Source: Morganella morganii (GTDB lineage Bacteria; Pseudomonadota; Gammaproteobacteria; Enterobacterales; Enterobacteriaceae). From it: a stretch of DNA of 12,399 nt. Below are positions 1-6,494 of this stretch, piece after piece; the first letter of the stretch is position 1; each line of letters opens with the position of its first letter. The notes beneath the pieces are model-generated. The model was not told where the DNA came from, did no database searches, and worked only from the letters and a program-made list of their open reading frames with translations. A program made the translations under genes and the position numbers. The stretch is taken from NCBI RefSeq assembly GCF_003996855.1, contig NZ_NRQY01000001.1, positions 634,051 to 646,449 of the forward strand. The letters are read 5' to 3'.

Positions 1-1148
1 CAGAATACCTTGTCTGCATATAGCTCATACGCTTCTTTCTGTTCCTTCATCCAGTCATGCTTATTATATACCGCCATTACCCCACCCAATTCATGCCCCA
101 GCATCTTCTCTGTGACATGGGGCATGACCCCCTCGCTCGACAAGTTAGTCACAATAGACCGCCTGAAGTCATGCGTACGCCACTCAGGTACGTCTATTTT
201 CCCCCGTAGTTTACGCATAAACATATTCGATGACGAAAGGTCGATCGCCTTGTTCGTCTCCTGCCCCGGAAATAAAACCTCATTCCCCATATTCAGCAAT
301 TTTTCAATATACGGCTCAACATGACTGAATATCGGTCGCCTGATGACGTTACCCATTTTCGAGTGCGCCGTTGGCGTAGTCCAAATCTTATCTTCCATGT
401 TAAATTCTGATGCCGTAGCTAATCTCATTTCAGATAGCCGGGCACCCCACAGCAACAGTAGCTGATGAAGAACCCTGTTTGATGTGAATATTTTGCTGTT
501 TTCCAGAGCGATCCATATTTTAGCCAGCTCAGTGTATGTAAGCACCCTATCCCCAACATCCGGTCGCTTGCCGATAGTCTTTGGGCTTAATTTCATTACT
601 TCACAGGACGCAATAAACTGACGGTTGATACACCAGGTGATCACAGACCTGAGTTGCATTAGCAGCACTCTCGCTTTCTTCGGGTTCAGCTTCTCTTGCT
701 TATCGAAAAACTTAACCCACGATGACACTGGCACGTCAGCTATGGGCGTTGACCCGAACTGTGTGTACATCGTGTTGTACACGACAGACTTATAAAGCGT
801 CTGCGTATTCGGTTTCAGGCTTGACGCGTATTTGTCCCACCAATAGTCAAGGCAGTCTTTTAACGTTGCGCCAGTCTCTCCTTTCGAGAAATATATTTTT
901 GGGTCAAGACCTTTCGTGTACAATTCGCGCATGTCGCCAATGGTGACTCTCGCGTCCTTCAGGGATAAGGCTGGATAGTGTCCTATTGTCAATCTGACAG
1001 GCTTACCGTTCCAGCGGTACCGGTACTGAAATGCGATAGTGCCGTTTGATGACACGCGGGCGCTAAGTCCGTCACCATCTGTCAGCTCCGGCTTTCCGGC
1101 GTAAGGCTTATTGTGGATACTTCTGAGTTTAGTGTTGCTTAACGCCAT
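1..1148 (-). CDS. P4-type tyrosine integrase (3' end cut by window edge)
   Basis: This is a tyrosine recombinase that integrates and excises a genetic element at a tRNA-type attachment site. I translated 382 codons on the minus strand with no stop; the P4 integrase family is usually about 390-430 residues, so only a short tail is missing. The N-terminal part (residues about 1-90) has the DUF4102-like arm-binding pattern, including DGDGLSARV near 25-32. The catalytic part carries WGARLSEMR (Arg237), THDFRR (His326, Arg329), LGHE (His352) and the probable nucleophile Tyr361 in AVYNK. All expected catalytic residues are present, so it looks functional. The ATG is preceded by GAGATAAAGGCT, a modest ribosome binding site. 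It faces away from the tRNA-Arg gene about 195 bp to its right, so the element it mobilises probably extends left of the window. Confidence 0.93.
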   Translation of the reverse strand, partial: MALSNTKLRSIHNKPYAGKPELTDGDGLSARVSSNGTIAFQYRYRWNGKPVRLTIGHYPALSLKDARVTIGDMRELYTKGLDPKIYFSKGETGATLKDCLDYWWDKYASSLKPNTQTLYKSVVYNTMYTQFGSTPIADVPVSSWVKFFDKQEKLNPKKARVLLMQLRSVITWCINRQFIASCEVMKLSPKTIGKRPDVGDRVLTYTELAKIWIALENSKIFTSNRVLHQLLLLWGARLSEMRLATASEFNMEDKIWTTPTAHSKMGNVIRRPIFSHVEPYIEKLLNMGNEVLFPGQETNKAIDLSSSNMFMRKLRGKIDVPEWRTHDFRRSIVTNLSSEGVMPHVTEKMLGHELGGVMAVYNKHDWMKEQKEAYELYADKVF

Positions 1149-1160
1149 AGCCTTTATCTC

Positions 1161-1201
1161 ATGTACACATAGGTAAAGCGGATTATGTACTCAATATGTA
1201 C
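1161..1201. repeat. Three ATGTAC direct repeats upstream of the integrase
   Basis: ATGTAC occurs at 1161-1166, 1185-1190 and 1196-1201, between the integrase start and the tRNA. A second short repeat, GCAAACAGA, appears near 1243 and again just before the tRNA. Short repeats between an integrase gene and its att core are typical of arm-type sites for integrase or excisionase. The assignment is inference from position and repetition only. Confidence 0.4.
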
Positions 1202-1343
1202 GCAATGACAAGTGAACGAAGCGAAACAATCTCAAACAATGGCAAACAGAAGAGAACAAAGAGGGAATAAAAACTTGATAGATAGTAGGGTTGGGCGGTA
1301 ACATAAGAACAGTTACGAACAAACCAAAACAACAGCAAACAGA

Positions 1344-1418
1344 GTCCTCTTAGTTAAATGGATATAACAAGCCCCTCCTAAGGGCTAATTGCAGGTTCGA
1401 TTCCTGCAGGGGACACCA
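1344..1418 (+). tRNA. argW: tRNA-Arg (anticodon CCU)
   Basis: A complete 75-nt tRNA. The acceptor stem pairs GTCCTCT with AGGGGAC (one G-T pair), followed by discriminator A and an encoded CCA at 1416-1418. The anticodon stem AGCCC/GGGCT holds the loop CTCCTAA with anticodon CCT at 1377-1379. The T arm reads GCAGGTTCGATTCCTGC. From memory it closely resembles enterobacterial argW, a known integration site (for example for prophage CPS-53/KplE1 in E. coli). It is flanked by an integrase on the left and phage gene remnants on the right, so it almost certainly serves as an attachment site here. No convincing promoter is visible in the 195 bp upstream, so expression is uncertain. Confidence 0.96.
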
Positions 1419-1544
1419 AGACCGGATAACCGCATATTGCTGCGTCCGTAAATCCGGGTCCTCACTCCATATCAGATACTGAACCGTGAAGTTATCTAGC
1501 AAACCAGCGCGGTTAAGATCGCGTTCAAATGCTCCGTAGATCAT
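1419..1544 (-). pseudogene. Truncated phage gene (tail-completion-like), cut at the tRNA
   Basis: An ATG at 1544 opens a frame beginning MIYGAFERDLN and reading about 42 residues, through LIWSEDPDLRTQQYAV, before it runs into the antisense of the tRNA gene. The start overlaps the stop of the upstream fragment in the compact GTATGA arrangement typical of phage structural operons. Continuing the frame through the tRNA only translates tRNA antisense, so the real coding sequence ends at 1419. I infer a small head-tail joining or tail-terminator type protein from its neighbour; the fragment alone is not diagnostic. It is probably not functional. Confidence 0.55.
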
Positions 1545-1699
1545 ACGTGCATCTCCTGCCACATTGCTGCCTCAATCTCATCACGCGAATCCTCAAAACC
1601 AAGTTTCAGGAACTCCTTTCGTGCAGTCGCACGCCGGAATTTCTGCTTAACTTTTGGGCCATGAACGAATACCGCATAGTTGGCAGAATAATGTAACAG
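1541..1699 (-). pseudogene. C-terminal remnant of an HK97 gp10-like phage tail protein
   Basis: About 52 residues remain, including YSANYAVFVHG, KFRRATARKEFL and GFEDSRDEIEAAM, ending at TGA 1541-1543. An aromatic/VHG segment followed by a charged FRRATA..FL helix resembles the C-terminal half of HK97 gp10-family minor tail proteins, which are usually well over 100 residues. The frame meets a stop at 1718-1720 and no start is available, so the N-terminal half is gone. The loss coincides with the start of the AT-rich leader of the recombinase cassette. The family assignment is by remembered pattern and is moderate at best. Confidence 0.5.
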
Positions 1700-1972
1700 T
1701 TCAGTTCTACAACACTTTCAGTTTTACCTGAATTATAAAATCAATAATTAAACAGCAATCCAATTCATAAGACACCTTATATTTACAATAAAAATGGCGA
1801 AAACAGCAGTAATATAGACAGTATTTTCAACATTCAGTTTTAAACCAAGTAAAGCTATAAAATTTTCAATTGATAAAACTCATCAAACGCTCCGTTTTTA
1901 TAAAAAAAAATTGAAATTAGTAAAAACAAAAACAATTATCACTGGGATATTTTATTTTTTTGGAGCGATTAC
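1700..1972. promoter_or_regulatory. AT-rich leader of the recombinase/ParB cassette with repeated decamer
   Basis: This 273-bp stretch is clearly richer in A and T than its surroundings and has no gene. TTCAGTTTTA occurs at 1717-1726 and 1833-1842, with a one-base variant TTCAGTTCTA at 1700-1709. All three are direct repeats on the plus strand. The region begins where the phage tail gene remnant is broken off and ends at the recombinase ribosome binding site. It is the obvious place for a promoter, for ParB-like binding sites and for the left recombination site of the cassette, but none is proven. Long A and T runs near 1900-1960 could also allow DNA bending. Confidence 0.4.
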
Positions 1973-3511
1973 TTGTCGATAAAAACAAACAATACCATCT
2001 ACGCAGCCGAATATATGCGAATGTCAACTGACCACCAAAAATACTCAATAGATAATCAGACTGGATATATAAGGGAGTATGCAAAAAAACACAATATTAC
2101 GATAATCAGATCATACAGTGATGCTGGTAAAAGCGGGTTGAATCTTTCTGGCAGGCCAGGCCTAAAAGCATTGATTGATGACGTTTTAGAGCATCGTATC
2201 GCTATATCATCAATTCTTGTTTACGATGTCAGCCGCTTTGGGCGATTCCAGGATACTGACGAAGCAGGCCATTATTCCCATCTACTTAAATTAAACGGGG
2301 TCAAAATCATTTATTGTGCTGAGCATTTCTCTGAGGCTCAGCCTGAAATGTTCACTCTGGGCCTGGCATTATCACGGCATGGTGCAGCGAGTTTCAGTCG
2401 AAACCAGTCTGAGAAAGTTTTCCTGGGCCAGGTAAACCTCATTAAAAAAGGTTACCACCAGGGGGGGCTGGCGGGTTATGGGCTCAGGCGCCTGTTAATC
2501 GATGAAAACCATACCCCTAAGGGAGAGCTGGAACACGGGCAACGCAAAAGTATTCAGACCGATCGGGTTATTCTGACACCCGGCCCCAGTGAAGAGATCA
2601 ACATCGTTAACCGCATCTTCGATATATTCAATGATGAAGGTAAACCAGAATTAGTCATCGCCTCTGAATTGAATCGCTGTCAGATCCTTGCTGAAAATGG
2701 AAGTTGCTGGAGCAGAGTAAAAGTACATCAGATCCTGACCAGTGAAAAATATATAGGGAACAGCGTTTATAACAAAACATCTTTCAAGTTAAAACAACAG
2801 TATGTTGTCAATCCAGAAGATGATTGGATACGTTACGATGGAGCCTACACGCCCATTATTGCGGTTGAAAAATTTAACCGGGCAAACGAAATTATCAGAG
2901 CACGTACCGCACGGCTATCAGAGGATGAACTGCTCGAGAAATTAAGAGTACTGTTGAGAAAAAAAGGAAGATTATCAGGAATTATCATTGATGAAGAAGA
3001 ACTTCTTCCATCCAGCAGTATTTATCGCTCTCGTTTTGGAAGTCTCTTACGTGTGTACCAATTAATCGGCTACACCCCAGAGACTGATTACACATGGTTA
3101 AAAACCAAACAACTGGTTAACGAGTTCAACGACCGGTCAACCCAAACAATTATCGATAACATCAGTCATGAAGGGGGATGGATAAGCGATACACCAGCAC
3201 CGGGAATACTTCACATCAATGATGAATTTACTCTTGCTATACAGTCTGCACGCTGTCAGCGCATCAACCCCAAAAGACTACGGTGGAAAATAAAATTCAG
3301 AACAATTTTCTCTCCTGATATCAGTATCGCTGTGAGAATGGACAGTTCGAATCAGTCTGCCGTTGATTATTATATATTTCCTGCGATAGATATTCTCTCC
3401 GAGAAAATATCATTAGAGGAAAGCAACCCTTATCAACTTGACCTGTATCGCTTTGATAACTTAACCCCCTTCTACCGGCTAATAAGAAGAATCAAATTAA
3501 AGGACTCATAA
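1973..3511 (+). CDS. Large serine recombinase, 512 aa, with HEAR-like C-terminal repeat
   Basis: A site-specific DNA recombinase of the resolvase/invertase superfamily. The catalytic domain (about residues 8-150) shows EYMRMSTDHQ, with probable nucleophile Ser18 and Arg16, and YDVSRFGRF with Arg88 and Arg91. A recombinase domain follows, with GYHQGGLAGYGLRR at 160-173 and YIGNSVYNK at 260-268. No CxxC zinc ribbon is visible. Instead, residues about 320-367 read LRVLLRKKGRLSG, then PSSSIYRSRFGSLL and YQLIGY, resembling homing-endonuclease-associated repeat segments. Residues 370-512 are unrecognised. The start is TTG at 1973, with GGAG seven bases upstream; I see no better start. Only one base separates its stop from the next gene, implying one operon with two ParB-like genes. 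The catalytic residues are intact, so it is probably active. Confidence 0.9.
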   Translation: MSIKTNNTIYAAEYMRMSTDHQKYSIDNQTGYIREYAKKHNITIIRSYSDAGKSGLNLSGRPGLKALIDDVLEHRIAISSILVYDVSRFGRFQDTDEAGHYSHLLKLNGVKIIYCAEHFSEAQPEMFTLGLALSRHGAASFSRNQSEKVFLGQVNLIKKGYHQGGLAGYGLRRLLIDENHTPKGELEHGQRKSIQTDRVILTPGPSEEINIVNRIFDIFNDEGKPELVIASELNRCQILAENGSCWSRVKVHQILTSEKYIGNSVYNKTSFKLKQQYVVNPEDDWIRYDGAYTPIIAVEKFNRANEIIRARTARLSEDELLEKLRVLLRKKGRLSGIIIDEEELLPSSSIYRSRFGSLLRVYQLIGYTPETDYTWLKTKQLVNEFNDRSTQTIIDNISHEGGWISDTPAPGILHINDEFTLAIQSARCQRINPKRLRWKIKFRTIFSPDISIAVRMDSSNQSAVDYYIFPAIDILSEKISLEESNPYQLDLYRFDNLTPFYRLIRRIKLKDS

Positions 3512-3512
3512 C

Positions 3513-4379
3513 ATGTCTGATGAAAAAGTTGTACTTATAAAAACAAACAAAATACTGGTCGTTAACCCTCGTCAGCGGGATGAATTCACTCATAAAGAAA
3601 TTAAAGAGAACATTCGTCAAATTGGTCTAAAGCGCCCTGTCACCGTTCGTAGAATCATTCACGATGAATATGAATTTGCTTTAATCTGTGGCCAGGGGAG
3701 ACTTGAAGCCTACATTCATTATCAGGAAGCATACATCCCGGCTATAGTAAAAAACGTCAATGAAGAAACAGGCCACCTGATGAGCCTAACTGAAAATATT
3801 GCCAGAAGGAAACCCCGGGCAACCGAACTTCTGGACAGTGTAAGGCAGTTAAAGAAGCAGGGGTTGACTGACAAGGAAATCGGTGAGCGACTGGGGTACG
3901 TAATCAGTTGGGTGCAGGGCGTAAGTAGCCTGCTGGAGAAAGGTGAGAAAAAACTATTGGCGGCCTTTGAGGCCGGTAATATTCCTTTATACCTTGCAGT
4001 AGAGATATCCCGGGCGACAGATGAGTCGATTCAGGACTCCCTGACAGAGGCATTGCTGAACGGCACTATCAAAGGTAAACAGATTAACATCATCAAGCGA
4101 ATTATTGACAATCGAAAAAATGGAAACAAAGGTTCAACGAATAAAGCATTCGCAACCAAGCGGGTTCAAAAGAAATATTCCCCAAAGGAGCTCGCTGTAA
4201 TGTATCAAAAAAACTCAGATGAACATAAAGAAATTCAAGCAAAAGCGCGATATTCCAGAGAAACACTCATGTTGGTAAAAGAAATATTCAGACAACTCAC
4301 TCAGAATAATGATTTTTGCGAATTGTTGAATAACAACAACAGTACTGATATGCCTGAGATATTATCCCCTGTACGATAA
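3513..4379 (+). CDS. ParB-like DNA-binding protein, first of pair (288 aa)
   Basis: A ParB/Spo0J-superfamily protein. The N-terminal ParB domain shows VNPRQR at 17-22, GLKRPVTV at 39-46, CGQGRLEA at 59-66 (the box equivalent to GERR) and LTENIARR at 92-99 (the ENxxR box). A helix-turn-helix lies near 116-142 (LTDKEIGERLGY, ISWVQGVSSL). The basic C-terminal part (about 196-288) is not diagnostic. Canonical ParB proteins bind parS sites and, through the N-terminal domain, CTP; here the CTP-box arginine is kept as QGR. No parA gene is present. AAGGA about nine bases upstream of the ATG is a good ribosome binding site, and the gene starts one base after the recombinase stop. I infer that it helps the recombinase, or marks DNA for it, rather than partitioning a plasmid. 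Confidence 0.88.
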   Translation: MSDEKVVLIKTNKILVVNPRQRDEFTHKEIKENIRQIGLKRPVTVRRIIHDEYEFALICGQGRLEAYIHYQEAYIPAIVKNVNEETGHLMSLTENIARRKPRATELLDSVRQLKKQGLTDKEIGERLGYVISWVQGVSSLLEKGEKKLLAAFEAGNIPLYLAVEISRATDESIQDSLTEALLNGTIKGKQINIIKRIIDNRKNGNKGSTNKAFATKRVQKKYSPKELAVMYQKNSDEHKEIQAKARYSRETLMLVKEIFRQLTQNNDFCELLNNNNSTDMPEILSPVR

Positions 4380-4394
4380 ATAGAGCGAGCGGAT

Positions 4395-5288
4395 ATGATT
4401 AAACAATGCTTTAACAACCATTTTCACCTTTACTCTGTCAGGAGCCTGTCGCCATCGAGATCGATCCCGGTTAATGTCAGGTCCAGCAATAAGTACAAAC
4501 AAATACTGACATCAATAGCTGAAATAGGTTTAATTGAGCCCATTATGATTTTTATTACGGACAACGGAGAACATAAAATCCTCGACGGGCATTTGCGTAT
4601 AGAAGCTTTAAAAGACCTGGCAATCACACATGCCCATTGCCTCATATCATCGGTTGAAGACACATACTCTTATAACAAACGGGTAAATCACTTGACCATA
4701 CTCCAAGAGCAAAGGATGCTCCAGAAAGCTGTGGAATCTGGTGTATCAGTCGAAAAATTGTGTGCCGTTCTTGGATTATCCCAGGGGATTATCAACACCA
4801 GGCTCCGTATTTCCGAAGGAATTTCAAAGGAAGCACTCGCGTTACTGGCTGATAAAAACGTGTCGCAGAATGTCTTCGATGTCCTCAGAAAGATAAAACC
4901 CTACAAACAGATGGATTTTGTGACCACAATGGTAACATTAAATAATGTTACTAAAAAATTCGCTCTGTCTATGTTACATGCCTTACCTCCAGAACATTTG
5001 GTCAGGAAGCCGGATAATGAACCCGATGATAGAGATATGGTCAAAACGCTAGCGCGACTTGAAAAAGAAATGGCCGCACTTCAGGTTGAAACGCAAGATA
5101 TCCAGAATGAATTTGCAGAAAACAATCTCAACCTGATGGTAGCGAGATCTTACATAGCAAAACTTCTCAGTAAGAATGAGATTATTCACTGGCTATATGA
5201 TAATAAAAGTGAATATCTGGACGTCTTGAAGAAGGTACTTGGGGTTAAACATCTTAATGAGGTTCAACCCGGGCAATATTCTGCCTGA
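4395..5288 (+). CDS. ParB-like protein with RepB-type C-terminal region, second of pair (297 aa)
   Basis: The N-terminal ParB-like domain shows GLIEPIMIF at 45-53 and ILDGHLRIEAL at 62-72, where DGHLR replaces the usual GERR-like box. The ENxxR motif is not clear; the equivalent region reads YNKRVNHLT near 93-101. A helix-turn-helix follows at about 117-137. Residues 168-285 resemble the RepB C-terminal domain (PF07506): YKQMDFVTTMV, then LARLEKEMAALQ (likely coiled coil) and LNLMVARSYIAKLLS. It starts 15 bases after the first ParB-like gene with a weak GAGCGAGCGGAT leader, consistent with translational coupling. The box differences suggest a divergent, possibly non-CTP-binding partner of the first ParB. 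No replication gene or ParA is nearby. Confidence 0.85.
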   Translation: MIKQCFNNHFHLYSVRSLSPSRSIPVNVRSSNKYKQILTSIAEIGLIEPIMIFITDNGEHKILDGHLRIEALKDLAITHAHCLISSVEDTYSYNKRVNHLTILQEQRMLQKAVESGVSVEKLCAVLGLSQGIINTRLRISEGISKEALALLADKNVSQNVFDVLRKIKPYKQMDFVTTMVTLNNVTKKFALSMLHALPPEHLVRKPDNEPDDRDMVKTLARLEKEMAALQVETQDIQNEFAENNLNLMVARSYIAKLLSKNEIIHWLYDNKSEYLDVLKKVLGVKHLNEVQPGQYSA

Positions 5289-5362
5289 CAGAAAACTAGT
5301 GACATAGTCATTCCTAGTCCGTTGTTCATCCTCCCGGCACATATTCATTCCAGAGATAATAA

Positions 5363-5388
5363 GGGTATCCATTACAGGATACCCACTT
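5363..5388 (+). terminator. Hairpin terminator after the recombinase/ParB operon
   Basis: GGGTATCC and GGATACCC form a perfect 8-bp stem around ATTACA, followed by ACTTTT. It lies about 75 bp after the second ParB-like stop. The U-tract is short, so termination may be partial. Confidence 0.5.
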
Positions 5389-5423
5389 TTCGAAGGTTAG
5401 CGGGGACTCTGACTGCGCCAAAG

Positions 5424-5641
5424 ACGGGGCACTTCTCTCACCTTCAGGCATCGGAATTACCCATATTCCTTTCAAGTCTGGCTGATTGCCATGGCAGTTG
5501 TATTACGCGTATAGCTACCAGTCTGTTGCTACTGAGCAGCGTACGTACTATCGAACTACGGGCTGCAGAATGGCAAGAGTTTGAGCTGGAGACGGCCTTA
5601 TCCGCGACGGATATGCTCATATACACTCCCTTGCAGTGTGT
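5424..5641 (+). pseudogene. Decayed P4-type integrase fragment
   Basis: An open plus-strand frame contains a clear internal piece of a P4-family integrase: HFSHLQASELPIFLSSLAD, then ITRIATSLLLLSSVRTIELR and AAEWQEFELE. The VRTIEL segment carries the first catalytic arginine. The N-terminal arm-binding and core domains are missing, as are the HxxR, LGH and tyrosine motifs; the frame stops at TAA 5646-5648 and the following bases show no more homology. Upstream codons of the same frame (from about 5322) do not look like integrase. It differs in sequence from the intact integrase at the left edge, so it is the relic of another element. It reads toward the repressor region, opposite to the 145-residue gene. 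Confidence 0.75.
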
Positions 5642-5692
5642 TCCGTAAATATTATTGAAAGGTAGATTCAGACAATGGATAAAATATAGAAA

Positions 5693-6130
5693 TTAATGCG
5701 TAGTTGTTTCTGTATCTTTATTTCTGACGGCATTCAGTCGTGAATCAATATCCGTAATTGCAGAACGCCCGAACCCTGGTGATATATATGCCTTGTTCAC
5801 AACTCTCCCGCAGAATTTAATCCGTTTCATTCCTTTTGACGGGCATTTCATTACCGGATGAGGTTCAGGCTCACCTCTGATATCACGGACATAGCGGTAC
5901 AGACGCGTGATGGCATCCGGAGCTACCTCATACTGCGGAATATAATGCCGCCCCTGTTTAACCATTCCCATTTTTATCAGACTGCCGATTTTATATAGAA
6001 CAGAGGTATATGTCCGGATAAAGACTTCAGATGTTCCGGTATATTGTGCAGCATCACTGTTGGTAAAACTATCATAGTCCCGGTATAACCGGATAATATT
6101 GACATATAGTTTAAATTTTTCCTCAGTCAT
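5693..6130 (-). CDS. Unrecognised 145-aa protein, possible winged-helix regulator
   Basis: I do not recognise the family. The N-terminal half (residues 1-65) is helical and looks like a winged-helix: YDSFTNSDAAQYTGTSE followed by VFIRTYTSVLYKIGSLIKMG and GRHYIPQYEV, as in small element-encoded regulators that sense promoter DNA. The C-terminal half is basic and Pro/Cys-containing (PVMKCPSKGMKRIKFCGRV), possibly unstructured. AGAGGATATAATT precedes the ATG, a good ribosome binding site. It is the second gene of a leftward unit starting from the strong promoter at 6421-6448, which appears to be controlled by the divergent S24 repressor. It could be a lytic-type regulator or accessory gene of a degraded satellite. 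Function is inference; that it is a gene is well supported. Confidence 0.7.
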   Translation of the reverse strand: MTEEKFKLYVNIIRLYRDYDSFTNSDAAQYTGTSEVFIRTYTSVLYKIGSLIKMGMVKQGRHYIPQYEVAPDAITRLYRYVRDIRGEPEPHPVMKCPSKGMKRIKFCGRVVNKAYISPGFGRSAITDIDSRLNAVRNKDTETTTH

Positions 6131-6161
6131 AATTATATCCTCTGAAAAATTATTCTGTGAA

Positions 6162-6368
6162 TTATCGGCTGCTTACCGTATTAAAAAGAGCAGCTTCAAT
6201 TTGTGTTATTAAATAACAGACAGGTAAATTTAAATGAATTAATTGAGTATAAATGTTGCCGGAAAATACCGGCCATAATCCCGCTTGCAGGACACTTTTT
6301 AATGGCGATGCTTTTGCATGCCGGTGCCGGTTACACACAATGGTGTGAGTCAGGGAGTTCGTGCGCAT
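6162..6368 (-). CDS. Small leftward ORF (68 aa) in the immunity region
   Basis: The frame begins MRTNSLTHTIVCNRHRH and continues through LQAGLWPVFSGNIY to AALFNTVSSR. It is the first ORF downstream of the leftward promoter and ends 31 bases before the 145-residue gene. Its position next to a CI-like repressor and its general style remind me of the small ash/Icd-like proteins of P4-type elements, but I cannot confirm that from sequence. The ATG has only a weak leader (GCGCTGAAAA), with no clear Shine-Dalgarno. It may be poorly translated or a leader whose RNA matters more than its protein. Confidence 0.4.
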   Translation of the reverse strand: MRTNSLTHTIVCNRHRHAKASPLKSVLQAGLWPVFSGNIYTQLIHLNLPVCYLITQIEAALFNTVSSR

Positions 6369-6420
6369 TTTTCAGCGCAGACTGTTAAAGAGCGGTGCAA
6401 CATTATCTGTTGATGAATTA

Positions 6421-6448
6421 ATAATACTATAAATATTAAATGTGTCAA
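6421..6448 (-). promoter_or_regulatory. Strong leftward sigma70 promoter
   Basis: On the minus strand a perfect TTGACA (6443-6448) is followed, after a 16-bp spacer, by TATTAT (6421-6426). Transcription should start near 6414 and run left through the 68- and 145-residue ORFs. The -10 overlaps the candidate operator at 6423-6437, so the divergent repressor is well placed to shut it off. Confidence 0.7.
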
Positions 6449-6494
6449 TATCTTTAGTATTTACAAAGGCCCGAATTTTGGTATTACTATAGTA
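6423..6494. promoter_or_regulatory. Candidate repressor operators (TACT/AGTA sites)
   Basis: Three related sites lie between the divergent units. AATACTATAAATATT (6423-6437) is a near-palindrome with one mismatch. AGTATTT at 6456-6462 is a single half-site. TACTATAGTA (6485-6494) is a perfect 10-bp palindrome reaching the first base of the repressor start codon. A fourth related site, AAATACTTTGAGTATTT, lies after the repressor. Their arrangement suits a self-regulating CI-like repressor, but the sites are not proven. Confidence 0.45.

Noticed and set aside
1161..1201. CRISPR array
   Set aside because: The repeats are only 6 bases with uneven spacing and there are no cas genes.
1350..1562. 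A 70-codon minus-strand frame across the tRNA
   Set aside because: The last third is antisense of the tRNA; the rest is the start of a truncated phage gene, annotated as such.
1973..5288. Plasmid partition and replication region
   Set aside because: The ParB/RepB-like genes suggest it, but ParA, an initiator gene and iterons are all absent.
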